Counted from the first letter of the stretch, positions 24,545 to 37,600 are shown. The stretch is DNA of 64,000 nt from Haemonchus contortus (GCA_000469685.2 LS997562.1:36368345-36432344), one strand, 5' to 3'. Notes: a model not told the origin generated them from the sequence alone. Translations and numbers: made by a program.

Positions 24545-24980
24545 GTGAAGTTTAGCGATCGTACTTGTATATTACGAATCAACTAAATCGGATAACTAGG
24601 TAGCTCGGATCCGAGACCTTTCTTAACCGATCACAATTGTGCAATAATAGTTTATCGCAATTCAATAAGTTATTCGAAACAAAGAAGTCAATATCACTAA
24701 GATGAGAGCGAGAGATATCAATATAGAAAAATAATTGATGGACAGACCGACCCGATGTCATTGACCCGATCCTATTTATATGCGGTGGGCGTGTCCAAAT
24801 GCGTGACCAGGGGTACTTTTGCACTGCCATCAGTAGGCGCCGTAGGTACTGCGCCTACTCCCGAGTCTTAAGGGGTCATCACCCAGGGTGTCCCCAACAA
24901 CAAAACAAGGCTAATAGAAGGTCGTACAATTATAAAGTAAATAATACCATTTAATATTGGTTGCATGCCCTACACTTACA
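24545..24980 (-). repeat. LTR of the compact element (3' LTR)
   Basis: 436 bp, nearly identical to 25560-25995. The + strand end is CTTACA, followed by the G/C-rich tract that acts as polypurine tract on the - strand. Confidence 0.85.
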
Positions 24981-25022
24981 TGGCCCCCCCCCCGGGAATA
25001 CAAAGCGCTTCCACTGCGCTTA

Positions 25023-25511
25023 TCACAACAGGTTTTTCTGCATTGTAGATTGCTTATTTCGCAATTCCAAAATCGTTTCGCATTTCTCATCTAATGTTTC
25101 TTTTACTTGGTCAGGTTCACACTCTAGGCTAGCTGCTACCTCACAGAGCGTGCGGCTATGAGCGCTGACAGTGGGCAAAAAGTCCCGCAGTTCTTCCTGC
25201 GACATCTGTATTTCATCAAAGAAAGATGTTCCTGTCATTTGCGCATTCAGTTCTAAACGCTCTTTGACTTTTGCGAAGGTGCATTGCACCGTTCCGCGAA
25301 CTGTGTCCAAAAAACTTCTTCGTTTTGCACGAGAAAAATTTCTAATTTGGTCACTAAGCACATCGTCTAGTCGCACTAGGATATTTCGGAAAGAATTATT
25401 CAATTCTTCAAACTGGCAACTTACGCCAAGTTCTTCCCAGTTGTTCAGCGACTGCGGCTCATTGAAACTTTCCATAAGCTCGTCGACTCCGACTGCTGTA
25501 GAGGAAGACAT
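25023..25511 (-). CDS. Short ORF of the compact LTR element, possible Gag N-terminus
   Basis: 163 codons from ATG at 25511 (an upstream in-frame TTG at 25559 would extend it into the LTR edge and is less likely). The product is mostly helical and charged, with heptad-like Leu spacing (FEELNNSFRNIL, CETILELRNKQ), suggesting coiled coil. No zinc knuckle or protease is present. It fills nearly the whole interior. It could be a Gag N-terminal fragment that lets the RNA be packaged, but I do not recognise the family. Confidence 0.5.
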   Translation of the reverse strand: MSSSTAVGVDELMESFNEPQSLNNWEELGVSCQFEELNNSFRNILVRLDDVLSDQIRNFSRAKRRSFLDTVRGTVQCTFAKVKERLELNAQMTGTSFFDEIQMSQEELRDFLPTVSAHSRTLCEVAASLECEPDQVKETLDEKCETILELRNKQSTMQKNLL

Positions 25512-25559
25512 TGATCTGCAATAGCGAACTTCAATCCAAGTCACCGGCTTGGCCCCCAA

Positions 25560-25995
25560 GTGAAGTTTAGCGATCGTACTTGTATATTACGAATCAACTA
25601 AATCGGATAACTAGGTAGCTCGGATCCGAGACCTTTCTTAACCGATCACAATTGTGCAATAATAGTTTATCGCAATTCAATAAGTTATCCGAAACAAAGA
25701 AGTCAATATCACTAAGATGAGAGCGAGAGATATCAATATACAAAAATAATTGATGGACAGACCGACCCGATGTCATTGACCCGATCCTATTTATATGCGG
25801 TGGGCGTGTCCAAATGCGTGACCAGGGGTACTTTTGCACTACCATCAGTAGGCGCCGTAGGTACTGCGCCTACTCCCGAGTCTTAAGGGGTCATTACCCA
25901 GGGTGTCCCCAACAACAAAACAAGGCTAATAGAAGGTCGTACAATTATAAAGTAAACAAAACCATTTAATATTGGTTGCATGCCCTACACTTACA
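25560..25995 (-). repeat. LTR of the compact element (5' LTR)
   Basis: 436 bp, the partner of 24545-24980. Followed directly by the target duplication AGGTA. Confidence 0.85.
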
Positions 25996-26261
25996 AGGTA
26001 CCCTTGCGCTACCCTCCCGGCATCCGCTCCTTGCCACGGCCTCGCATTTCCCGCGGGGAGGACACATCCCCAAGTTATCACGCCGTGACCGGCTTCTCAC
26101 CATAGGTTATAGGTGCCAGACCGGCTATCCCTACAGTTAACATACCGTAGCGCCTCGTCGTAAATCAGGGGAAGATTGTACGGATCCGAGGTGGTCCTAA
26201 CATGAAACTGAAGTACTGGAAGGTCATGCAATTACATAATAATAATACTATATATATTATA

Positions 26262-26350
26262 CCAGTCGGGCCGCCCGGCTAACGCCAGGCTTCCCTCCTT
26301 CTTATGGTGTCGCCCGGCTTCGCCGGGCTCCCCCTTCTTGAAAAGAATTT
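26262..26350. repeat. GC-rich hairpin motifs, one shared with position 290
   Basis: The first part is the inverted copy of 290-331. It is followed by GCCCGGCTTCGCCGGGC, a perfect stem with a TTC loop. A similar small hairpin (AGGGCTTCGCCCT) occurs at about 51773. Between 26350 and 26990 I see no gene; an 89-codon ORF at 26495-26764 has no support. Confidence 0.45.
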
Positions 26351-26992
26351 GATTTTCCTTGAAAGCTATACACTGCCAGCATTAGCTCCGGATTGTGAGC
26401 GATTTTTTCTGTAATATAGTTGATTGTATACTAATTAGAAGTCTCGATTTATGCTCTTCATCTCGAAATTGTGTCACATTGATGGCTTAACTGATTGAAA
26501 GCCAATGTCTTGAATGGTACCCAGAAATGGATAGTAACGCCTATCACAGATGTCGTTATCAATAGAACAATTTTCCACGGAGTTTTCATTAATTGGGAAT
26601 CCCAAATCATTAGCGGTCAGATGAGTTTAGTCACAAATGATATGTCACAAAACAAAAAGGAATCGTGGTACTTCACTGTGCCACAAAGCTTACTACGTAG
26701 CGGTCGTAGTTTAATAGCAAGAAATGGACAATATTCTCATTTCGTCATGGAGAAATGTCTTTGATCGGTCGCTATTACTGCATTTCCCGTCTTATTGAAT
26801 GAAACATTCTAAAGAGTCAGTATTTGATCATGAATACCCTTTTGCTCTCTAAGGCCCCTTATCAGTTCTTATCAGTTGTTATCAGTTCCTGTTACGGAGT
26901 ACCTACGACCACGACACATCCTACATTGCCGTCATTGAAAAGCGTTGACGCGAAGGGGATTGCAACGCTTGCTCGCTTGTTATTATTATTAT

Positions 26993-27592
26993 GAGTTATG
27001 AACTTGCGATCTCAAATTTCTATCGCGCACGCCCCGCCCCTTGCAGGCGGAGTCCACTCCTACTACCTGCCATAAGTGTTCCCATGCCGCCCCCTGTACT
27101 CCTACCGATTTTGAACCTTTGGGTCCACTGGAACAGGAGTTATGAATTTGCGTTCTAAAATTTCTATGGCGCACGCCCCGCCCCTTGCAGGTGGAGTACG
27201 GTCCTACTACCTGCCGTAAGTGTTCCTGTCCTACTTCCTTTACTCTTAGCAGGTTTGAACGCTCTGGGTCCAGTGGAGCAGGAAGTATGAAATAGCGACC
27301 TAAAATTTCTATCACGCACGCTCCGCCCCCTGTAGGCGGAGTCCAGTCCTGCCACCTACCATAAGTGTTCCCATCATGCCTCCTGTACTCCCACCAATTT
27401 TCAACGCTCTGGGTCCAGTGGAACAGGAGTAATGAGTTTCCGGCCCAAAATTTCTATCGCGCACGCCCTGTCCCCTGTGGGTGGAGTCCGGTTCTGCCAC
27501 CTGCTATAAGTATTCCCTTTCTGACCCCCGTACTCCTACCAGATTTCAGCTTTCTAGGTCCACGAGGACAGGAGTTATGAATTTCCGGTCAA
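26993..27592. repeat. Minisatellite, about 145-bp unit, four copies
   Basis: Units start at about 26993, 27137, 27282, 27427 and 27572 (last one partial), each with GAGTTATGAATTTGCG-like starts, AAAATTTCTATCGCGCACGC, GGCGGAGTCC and GGGTCCACTGGAACAGGAG. Copies differ by scattered substitutions. The ORFs that run through it only reflect the repeat, since 145 is not a multiple of three. Confidence 0.9.
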
Positions 27593-27650
27593 ACACACAC
27601 ACCGACACACACATACACACACATACACCGACACACCAACAGACACACTT
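27593..27650. repeat. CA-rich microsatellite
   Basis: ACACACAC, ACATACAC and CCGACACAC units directly follow the minisatellite. Confidence 0.9.
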
Positions 27651-27771
27651 AGCGAATTATATAAAGTAGGATATTACATATTATATATATAGGGTACATG
27701 TCCTATACTTACACATAGTGATAGTTTCTCCACCTTTCTTCAGAATACGGTGGACTTCGTAATTCCGTGCT

Positions 27772-28100
27772 GCAATTGAATTCAACAGCTAAAAGAGCAG
27801 AATAATAATAGACGAGGAATTAGGCACAGGTAGTAAAGTATTGAAACGGTTGACAAGATACGCTTCGAAATTTTTAGTAGAACCGCTTATCGCGGAGAGG
27901 TTAAATGCGATACGTGAGGTCACGTCATATATGACGAGGAGGAATTCGTGCAGAAATCAAGAGTTATATAACATATAAGGCGTAACTCACGAACACATTT
28001 TGCTTTTGTTGTATATCTCTAATCCAAGAGATCATACAGAGATCAGAGACAAACGTAGAGTAATGTCTATGCGGTGTTTCGTAATGTTCCTTTCATAACA
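27772..28100 (-). repeat. Old LTR-like repeat, right copy
   Basis: Partner of 21179-21521. It runs from TGCAATTGAATTCAACAGC to TTTCATAACA, so it has TG..CA ends. Together the two copies would bound a 6.9-kb region full of younger insertions. Confidence 0.55.
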
Positions 28101-28600
28101 CCTCCATGTCCCTCATCCATGCTAACAAGCGCACGTGCGACGTTTTGTGCCTACGTGACTTTGTGCGGACAGAAGCACAAACCGACATACAAACAGACAC
28201 GCAATGTTAGTGCTTTATGTATAAAGAGATTACCTAGTTGAAGAGATTGGGCTAGCTCTTGTTCGAACCTTCCCCACTTCAGGGAACATGTTTCGAAAAT
28301 TAAATCTTCGCGCCACGCCAGCAATTTACTCGTTGTTCTCAGGTGGGTTGTTGGAATGAAATAGCTTATCCGGGCAGCACAGCACTAAATTTCGATGCTT
28401 GCGTAGCTTAATTCTCTCAGGTACGTCGTTACACAACCTATTACAGTCAACCAATTGATGCCTAGATACCTTTGAAGTACATATATAAACGATGCAGTGG
28501 CAAAGAAGTACACAAGCGATCAGCAGTTTTGTTTACCTTGATGTCCTTTTTCGACACTCGCATTTCCTTTGGACTCTGAAGTAGCTAAAACCAAGGAAAT

Positions 28601-28608
28601 AGTTTCAG
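28601..28608 (+). promoter_or_regulatory. Probable trans-splice acceptor of the TOR gene
   Basis: AGTTTCAG ends 16 bases before the TOR start codon at 28625. In nematodes a strong acceptor this close to the ATG usually accepts a spliced leader. No upstream coding exon was seen. Confidence 0.5.
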
Positions 28609-28624
28609 ATTTGTTTTGTAAATA

Positions 28625-31600
28625 ATGGAAACATCTGAAAGAGATAAATCCCGCGATGCAAACGCAAGAGCGGCGGCCGGTGCGTTCCTGGCCGGTTTGA
28701 AGACGAAGAACGACGAAAAACGTATAAAAACAGCCAAGGATTTATTCAAGTAAGTTATGCTGGCTACCAGAAAGGAAAAGTAATGCATATTTGAGTAAAC
28801 ATGGAGATGCGCCATCCATTCGACTTCTTGGGATCGTCCATAGGACTGAGACTTGAAGGCACTTCTATCTTATACACTAGTCACCTATAACTATTAGTTA
28901 TTAAATTTGTTTCGGGGTAGAGATGGGATGATAGCATAATTCTACGAGCCAGGCTAGGTCAAATAATATTTTCAACATTCCCTGTAGACTGAAAATGTGT
29001 CCTGGGGCAACATGCATTGCATACAACGTATCAATTCTCTCCCTCATGTAGGTTAGTCCTGGAGCAGACATTATGAGGGGTTTTGGGAGGAAACCGATAT
29101 TGTTTCACTGCTAAGGCGATTTTGGGTATGGAAGCAACTTTATTAGTAAGACGGAATGCAGAGATTCTATGCTAATGAGACCCCCATGGTTTGAAGGCTT
29201 AGAGAATTCACTTGTTTATTAATGGGATTCATCTAATTTGGCGACTTTACTGCCGTCTCAGCGCGGTTAACTCCTTCCGAACTTCTCTACTTTAAATGAA
29301 AACCCTTTCATTATAGGTTTGTGGCTGGTGAACTGAAGGATGAAGCTCCTGAATATATGCAGGAATTCATATCATTTCTTGACACTAAGAGTGATCAGGT
29401 ATTTGTTCGTTCTACGTTTCATGTAGTCATTAAGCATTATATTAGAAACCTTGGTAGTAGAGTTTTTGTATTCCTTCCTTATAATGCAGGTAGTTCCTAC
29501 TTCCTTTTTTTTCTGTACTCTTTTTGTTTGGTGTTGTTGGTAACAATTTGGTTTTTCAGAGTGCTGTCCATGAATGTATTTATAGTCCCGACTTGGATGA
29601 GAAAAAAGCTGGTATTTTCCTGATAGGTACGTTGAGATGAGTTTTTTTTCAGCCGTTCAGGATATGGTGTTGCTTTGGCACTGCATCCTATCGATTGTTT
29701 GTTGTTGGGAGAAATACTGAGCGCTGGTGTAGGCGCTTGCCTTGCTGCGAAGTTTGAGGAAAATACTCGGGGATTGACAAGGGAAAGACTATAAGGCGGT
29801 CTCATTGCATGTTCTCCTGTAATAAAGGTGATCGCGAAACAGCAGAAACTCAAAAAATTTAAAAATTTACTTTCAGTAAGAATTTTTGTGGTTATTTCTT
29901 CCTGCTCCCGCCCTTGCTAAGGTAAGTAATCAAGCATTGTTCCAGTATGTCTAGCTGAGACGTCAATAGATGGTGAGTCGAACCGTGTAGTACGGTTTGC
30001 TAACTTCCTGTTGAAAGTTCTTACAATGCCAAATATGGATGAAGCTGGAATGGAGCTGGCTGCTAGAGCTCTTGCTTTCTTGATACAGGTGAGTTATCTA
30101 ATCAACGGTGCTGGAAGAACTGCTGAAGTATTATGTCTTTCCCTGCTGCATTAAATATAAAATTACCGAGATATAAGCTTAAACAGTAGTTGATTACTTC
30201 TTTTCAAAGTAGTTTATTCAAGTTGAGCCTAGAGGAGGAGGAGTAGGAGGGGGGGGGGGGGGGAGGTTTCATAAGCTTCTATGACCAAATGCTGTGATCT
30301 TACCTTCCGTCTCCTTATTGAAACTCCGTTTCCTTTGATGTTCCTAAACGTGAAGGTGATCTAGATGATTGGTCCCCAGCAGTCATTGGAGCATTTCATG
30401 ATAAATGCTCGATTTACTTGAATTTGGTGGCTCAGTAACCAATCAACTGTTTACAATTACTAAACGCTTTTCAGACCTCAAAGTCGTATGCAGCAGAATT
30501 GGTCGAGAAGTGCCTGGATCAGTGCCTGGAATGGCTGGAGGCAAGTGCTTTGATGATACGAAAATACTATTAAGTTGAGGTGTTGAGCGTTAACTTCCAA
30601 GGAACCAGTCCGAAATGAACAGCGACGTTTGGCTTCGGTGTTGCTCGCTAGGGAGCTTGCTATGTTTACTTCGACGTCATTTTTCCTTCGTGCCAATGTA
30701 TTCTTCAAGAGTATCTTCACAGTACTCAGGGATCCAAAGGTATTGTTTGAAAATTGTGCTGCATTGTAGTTATACTCTGCATTTGGCTCTAGGCATTGTG
30801 GCTATTTCTGTTATTTTCTGAGTTTCTTTCGAGAATCGTGAATTTGTTCTTCTCTTGTCCTCAAGTGTATGGGTATTGTCCTGGTAAAATCGTCGAGGTG
30901 TTTATAACTGGTATCGTCACCTAACGCGCAAAGCTCATACCAATTTGAAAACTACAACTACTCGAAGTAAAAGTAATTTCAACTGATAAGCAGAACTTCA
31001 CTGGTTCTGCTCGCTGTCGAGTGATGTACATGATTACAGCCACAAATCCGAATCGCATCAATCAACGCTCTTCATGCGGCTCTTTCTATAACATCAGCGC
31101 GGGAGGCGAAATTGAAAACGGAGTGGTACACGGTAAGTTCGTCTTTAATGCCTTGCGTAGGCTCCGTCTGGTTCATTTCTTCTTGCCTGCAAGTCATAGG
31201 CACTGATTTCAGAAATGTTATGCTGAAGCGCTTAATACCATGAAAGTCACCGAACTGTCCAAGGATGATCGCACTCATTCAATGCTGTTGGTGAGTTTTG
31301 AGATTCAAAATGGTTCCTACTTCAGAGCATGCGAATGATATTTATTCAGCCGCTTTGTTGTTTTTTTTTACAAGAAATGCTCGCGCTTGCCACTGCAGAT
31401 CCCGTTGTTGTGCTCTTTGCAAATAATTAGTCGTTTTTTGAGCACCAAAGATTTGTTGAATGTAGTGAAGCATTCTTATTCTTTGTTCAAGGTTTTAAAC
31501 GAGTTAGTTCGAATTGCTGATGCAACCTTTGAACGAACGCGATTGGAAGCTCTTGATATTCGTCAAACCGAAACTTCAGTAGCAGCGCCTATCGAATGGT

Positions 31601-34600
31601 TAACTCAATCGAGGTATAATCATTTTTGAATATATTTGACTTCGTGATGACATTTCATCTGTTGGAACCACCTGTTCTTATAGCAATTCAGTGTTGTGTT
31701 CACTCTCAATTCAGCATTCCCAGGCGAATGTTTCTAATTTATAGGGTAGCGACTACTGTTGAAAGCAGCACTGCTCGTGCCCTCGTCACAGCCAATTTCG
31801 CCGAGGTTTGTCTGCTGATCCATGCATATCATCATTATTTTAGACGATTACCGGTAGCCTACTGAGCCTCTAAGTTTAAACTCTTTTCATTTTCAAGTGA
31901 TGCACCACTTCTTGGAGCCGTTACAGCGGGTTCATTATCCTTGCGTAGTCGATGGGGCATCTTGTCGGTTAAGAATGTTGATATCTGAATTAGTAACGCC
32001 TTAAGAGTATATTTTCTTGCTTACTGTTAGTGAACGATATAGGTTATCCATGACAGACATGTATCTTTTGATTTTTTTTTTCAGATTTGTGGGCACGCCA
32101 AAGCCGCAGCGGTTAGCTGTAACCGATCGGTTCCAGTACATCAAACGCTACTTGAGCTTTTCCCTCGATTGTCGGCGTGGGATCAGTGTGATCCATCGCT
32201 ATGCAAGGTCATGTTCGAACATGCAAAAAATATGTACGTTATTTTGAAACACGGAATCATGATATCAGCATTTCGAATGATTTTTGATAGCTCAGACTAT
32301 TCTTAATCTGATTTCTGTCTTAACTTCCTGATTTGTTACATAATTGTTCAGAGTTCAAAAGAATAGTAACGCACTGGTGGCTCTTGGTTTGCTGATGCTT
32401 CAGAACCCTGAGCGATTCAACGGGAATATTGGGCAAATGATGATGGTTGTGACTGACATGCTAAATACCGCCGTTTCGAAGTCAGTGTTGGTTGAGTACT
32501 TCTTCTAAGATACTATAAAAATATGATACGAATACTCATTAGCTCATTAGCTAATCTACAAGGGCTCCGAATGTGAATGTTTCGAGATTTCTTGCGTATC
32601 GATTGCGGAGCTGCTGAGTTTTTTCATTGAATCAACTTATTAGAAAGCGAACTTTAGCCCTACACGTTTGTCGTCTTTCGCTCAATGAAGATATTCCAGG
32701 AAACGTGCTCCAGAACCATCTGTGTTTATCTTTCTAACCTTATTTGTCAAGGCATACAAGCAGTCAGTGACGAATGAAATAAAACAACTCTTGGGTCTAC
32801 TATTCAAAACGGGTCTCTCGAAAGGTTCGTTCAGTCTATGCCGAGACCTTTTCTTATCTGCGACACCATTTCAAATGGTTTCCGTTGACAAATTCTCGTC
32901 TTACATTAGAAAAACCTATCTGATCTCGAGTATACTTGATACGAGGGTCTTATAAATCTATAATGTTGTATAATATTTATTTGCCATTAACTTCTCATGC
33001 TAAGTCGTTGATACGTCTGCAATCTTGCGCCACTAAACTTATACACTACATTGAAGGAACTGCACCTGCTATTGTATGAGCAGTCGCTATTCACAGCATG
33101 TATGTTGTACGTAGCAAGATCAGGGATATTGCTGCTATGGGCTAACCATTTGGACCTAAAGCTGGTCCTCGAATTACAATTGATTGCATTTCTTACTATT
33201 CTGTGTTAGGGCCTGAATAGAGGTTGGCTCCCTGTTGGCTGTGACATGATTCACGGACAATTTCTTTCTGGTTACTTACTCTTACTCTCATCACGTACAA
33301 AACTCTAAAATTACTGCTTTTTTGAAGACACCATGGATTTCGAAAGTTACTGAGCAGATGTTTAGGTCTCACAAGTGTTATGCACGAGATTGTACGTCAC
33401 ATTAACCAATTGCAAATGGATGTACAAGATGGATTGATGAAGGAGTTATACATGATTTTGACTGGTCTGCTCTTCGTCCATCAAGGCTTTGCATTCCAAC
33501 ACTAGAATTTAAATGTTTCAGGTTCTGTTCTGCCTAGCAAGCTCGATCCCCCAAAAAAGCCAGCCCTTCCTTCACAAACGTTACAGGTTGAGCTTGCGGT
33601 CTAATTATGTTCCTTCGCGACCACTGATTTTTTAGGTGTCAAATGTTCCTCTTACGATATTAGCGTTGGATACTCTAGGCGAATTTGATTTTCAACGGCA
33701 TTACTTGGAGATGTTCATGCAGTTCATTTCCGACGTAAGTGCTGTTGTGTGTTTCCTAATATCAGCAGAGATAATTCCAATAATTCAGGGGTATTTATTG
33801 AGTGAATCAGTAGCAGTGAGATTGGCTGCCGTTAGATGCTGTGCAGCAATATCGAAGCCGTTCGTGAAGGTGAGCTGACAACCAATAACAAAAGATTGGT
33901 AACTGACTTTTTTGCGTCGCTTTCAGTAACTTGTCGAGGTTTTATGATCAAATAATCTCATTCATTTGTTTAAGGTGTATGAAAAAGTGCATCGTGAACA
34001 TCGACAGTGGGTATTGGCTCTTATTCATGGAGTTCTGAGGAGTTTGGTTAGCGCGGGAGTTGTTGATCCCCGTAAGTGGATTCTGTTCATTTATTCGCTT
34101 TTTTTTCTGTATTCTTTCTATCGCCTCTCACATTTCTGGCATTGTTTTGCTTATTTTCTACTGTTAACATAAAATGAATAGTTAAACATGATTTGAACTT
34201 ATGCTTTTGCTGAGCATTTTTCCTTATTTTTCGAATGCGAAGGATATTGTGCTCGAGAAAAATTTTAACTGTGAATTTAGTTGTTGAATAGCCAAAACAC
34301 TCATGCTAGGTCAATTTGCTTTGTTACTCTTGATTACCTCCAACACCGACATTTCTTTCACAGAGTTGGAAGTGCGGTTATGCGTAATGCAGTGCTTCTG
34401 CGAAGCAGATCGTGCTTTTTTGTCACATCTAGCACAGCCGGAAATGCTTCAACTGCAGTTCATGAGTCTACATGACGAGAAATTGGAGATGCAAGAGGTA
34501 CAGTTTGAATTTTGAACTATACAAATTCTATACTATGTTCAAACTTCCTTTTCTAGGCTGCTGTTTGCCTCCTTGGTCGGTTATCAGAACTGAATCCCGC

Positions 34601-37600
34601 TTTAGTATTGCCTAGGATGAGGCGAGTGCTACTTGAGACTCTAAGTCAGTTGACAAATAGTGGACAAGCCAAGTGAGTTGCTCCGAAAATCAGCTCCAAG
34701 CTTTATCAGAAGAGTCATTTATTCATCGAAGTAGCGTCTCTTCAGGCTTGAACAGCACAGTGCTCGCCTTCTCACTCAGCTCACTCGACAAAGTCCGAAG
34801 TTCATGCGGCCCTATCTTGGTCCACTTCTTCAAGCGCTGCTTCCGAAGCTCAGAAATGAAATGAAAGTGAGTTCCTAATTGAATGTTGGGGTTAACTTCG
34901 ATGATTTCTTATTTCAGCACGTTGATGTCACAGTTCACGTACTTCACGCCATTTCCGAGCTGTGTGTGGTTGGCGGAGCCGAGATCGTTAGGAACATCGA
35001 TCCTTTGTTCCAAAAACTCACTCAGTTGATCAATGATTCGAGCAGCTTGCAACGGAGAGAGGTGGAGTTTCTTCGATTTATTTCTGATGTCGTTCTAGCC
35101 CCGAGTAACGAGTTTTCGCATAGCTTCCCTTTTTTCTGCTCTTGAAACTTGTATGGTACCGATTCGAGATTTTGTAGTTTGGGCACATTCTTTTTAGCGC
35201 TCAAGGAAGTGAAGCCTCTCTTGGCTTGTGTTGAAATTGAATCTTGAATCTCCATTCGCACAGTACCTTCCCCAGGCTTAAGCGAACATGCACGGGCTCA
35301 TAACATGTATTGGAAAGTTCCTAGCACGCATAAATCCAGCATTCAATATGTGTTGAATACAATCACGCTTGTTAAGGCGGCTTTACGCACAATAGGACGG
35401 ATTGCACGCTCTACAGCATACGTTGTCGATCCATATAAAGATTATCCGAATCTTCTAGATGACCTGCTCAGGTTCATAATTGCAGAGTTTTGTTGATTCC
35501 TCTGGGATCTATTAAGTTTCGATCAGTATAGGCTCCTGAAAACCGAGATGTCATCGAGGATGCGCCGTCAGGCTATTAAAACGCTCGGTATACTCGGAGC
35601 ATTGGATCCGTACACTCACAAGGTAATTATATTCGTGAAACATCACTAGTTTATATTTCAATATTATCAAAGGATGAGGCCAAATGCTGATACTCGATTA
35701 AAATTTTCATGCGGATTCCATTTTCTAGGTTCCCATTTTCTAGGTGTTCACGGGCGCGGTTCAGTCAGCCACATCGATCAGTACTGCTCTGTCGCTTCCG
35801 ATGGCGAGAGATGCCGCTGATCCTAGGCAAGGTAGGCATAACCTTCTTTAGATACTGCTTAGTCATGTGCTTCATACAGGTTCCGTTCCCGGGATTTATC
35901 TAATGAGGGTGGATGGACTTGATTTTTCTACTGGACTATTACTTTCAGGGGGGTGGGAGGGGGGCGTTCCTGTTCTTCCATGTTCCCGATAAATGTTTAG
36001 AACAAAGCGGGAATGATAATAGTGTTATTTTCTTCCTTCGATTTCGATTTCCTGTTGAACCTATTTTCGCGAAGTTACTGATTTTGTTTCAGATATTATA
36101 CAGTGGTATAATTACGAGAAATGCACATTGGAGGAGTTCTATCCTGCAATTACAATTGCGAATCTAATGGTCATGGTAAGACCTTTCTTTGCAATTTGTT
36201 TACGGTATGAATCACATTTACTGTTTTACTGCAGGTTCAAGATGAAGCATTCACTCAGTACTACAAGGAGATTGCACAGGCCTTACTCACCATATTTAGG
36301 AGTCTTGGTGACTCGTTCCCGCAATACGTTCAACAGGTGAGCATCTATTAGTACCTTGTCTAAATATGGTTCGATCGAAGATTCGTGAATGTCAAGCGTT
36401 TTTTAACACCTGAGATGAAGGCAATTTCTTATTCACTGCATTGCACAGGTCACGAATTTGTCAAAGCTGTTTTCTCACTTTTTCAAATGTCAAAGATCGA
36501 ATGTAACCGAATTGCCTTTTCTAGAGCTTCTCAATTGAAATATACTTGTCTTTGATAAATGACTCTGATGTTGCTTTTTCTTTGCTGTGCCTCCCTTTCC
36601 TTGCTTTTTGTGGAAATCCCGATGGGTTGGTGACGATAGTAGGGTGGTTGGACTACGTGATAATTGACTCGGTTGTTCTGCGGAGTATACTCTGTGAAGT
36701 TATTTTATACCTTATGAAAAGCACGCCGCAACCAAAAAAGTGCAAGAAGTACATGGCAATGGTTCAATTTTTGGTCATCCTTCAGTTACAGGGCCGTGGT
36801 TAATGTGTTTTTTTTTCAATTATAGGTGGTACCTCGTCTGATCGAAGTGACCCGTGCTTGTCGTGGTCGACCATCCCATCGAGAGTTCTTCTTAAGACAA
36901 CTTGCCAGTCTTGTTGCCATCATCAAAGTTCACGCCAAACCGTACATGAAGCAAATTTTCAGCTTAATTGCTGTGAGTTTTTTTTTCATTTCATAATCTT
37001 GTCTTTTATAGTTCATCGATGTATTAGTTTCACGTTACTCTTAACTTTATTGAGCTTTCAGGACGCATGGAGCGAAGACCATAGCGTTAAAGTGACAGTA
37101 GTAAGTGTACTTGAGCAAATCGGGACCGCAATGGGTCAGGAGTTTGCGCCGCACATCGCTGAACTCATACCATACTTGCTACGAGTTGTGCAAACCGATA
37201 AGAGTGAGGATCGTAAACTTACATCTCAGGTTAGTTTCCGTACATCCTTGCGCCGTTGTCGAATATATTACGTTTAATCCGTGAATAGGGTTAGTAGAAA
37301 AACTTATCATTCATGACAAGCACTTCATGGTCAGGCTATTCACAGTCCTGATTTGTTTTTTAATGCTAGTCATCTAATGTGTTTATAGGTGCTTTCTTGT
37401 GTTCGTTCATTATCTGGCTGCTTAACCCCACATCTCCATTTGGTCTTGCCACCAGTGCTCATGATATTGGACGATTCAGCGGTGCCGACAACTGTGCGAC
37501 AGTCGGCTTTAGGTACGATTGTGTACAGATGAAATATGAGCAGCTGTTATTAGCTATGTAGGCGTGCGCTCCGGTATATGCTTTGATACTCCTTCGAGTG

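Larger units (their letters stand above)
24545..25995 (-). mobile_element. Young compact LTR element (1.45 kb) with only a short ORF
   Basis: Two 436-bp LTRs (24545-24980 and 25560-25995) differ at about six positions by eye and flank a 579-bp interior. The whole is bounded by a 5-bp direct repeat AGGTA (24540-24544 and 25996-26000), a clean target-site duplication. On the - strand the LTR begins TGTAAGTGTAGGGC. A G-rich tract (a run of ten Gs, complement of 24982-24991) lies right before the 3' LTR, and TTGGGGGCCAAGCCGG lies right after the 5' LTR as a candidate primer-binding site. There is no pol. It resembles a TRIM-type non-autonomous retrotransposon and must rely on proteins from another element. 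Confidence 0.85.
23547..26135 (-). mobile_element. Older LTR-element remnant with short LTR-like ends, interrupted by a younger element
   Basis: A roughly 135-bp direct repeat occurs at 23547-23682 and 26003-26135 (shared CGCGGGGAGGAC and TTATCACGCCGTGACCGG). Both copies end CTACA on the + strand, meaning TGTAG starts on the - strand. The left copy is followed by TGGCCCCCT, a purine tract just before the - strand LTR start, in the same style as the younger element inside it. The left limit of the repeats is uncertain. The intact 1.45-kb element at 24545-25995 is inserted close to the right repeat. Confidence 0.5.

Noticed and set aside
26989..27580. Several ORFs on both strands through the tandem repeat
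   Set aside because: They follow the 145-bp minisatellite; the period is not a multiple of three and no domain is present.
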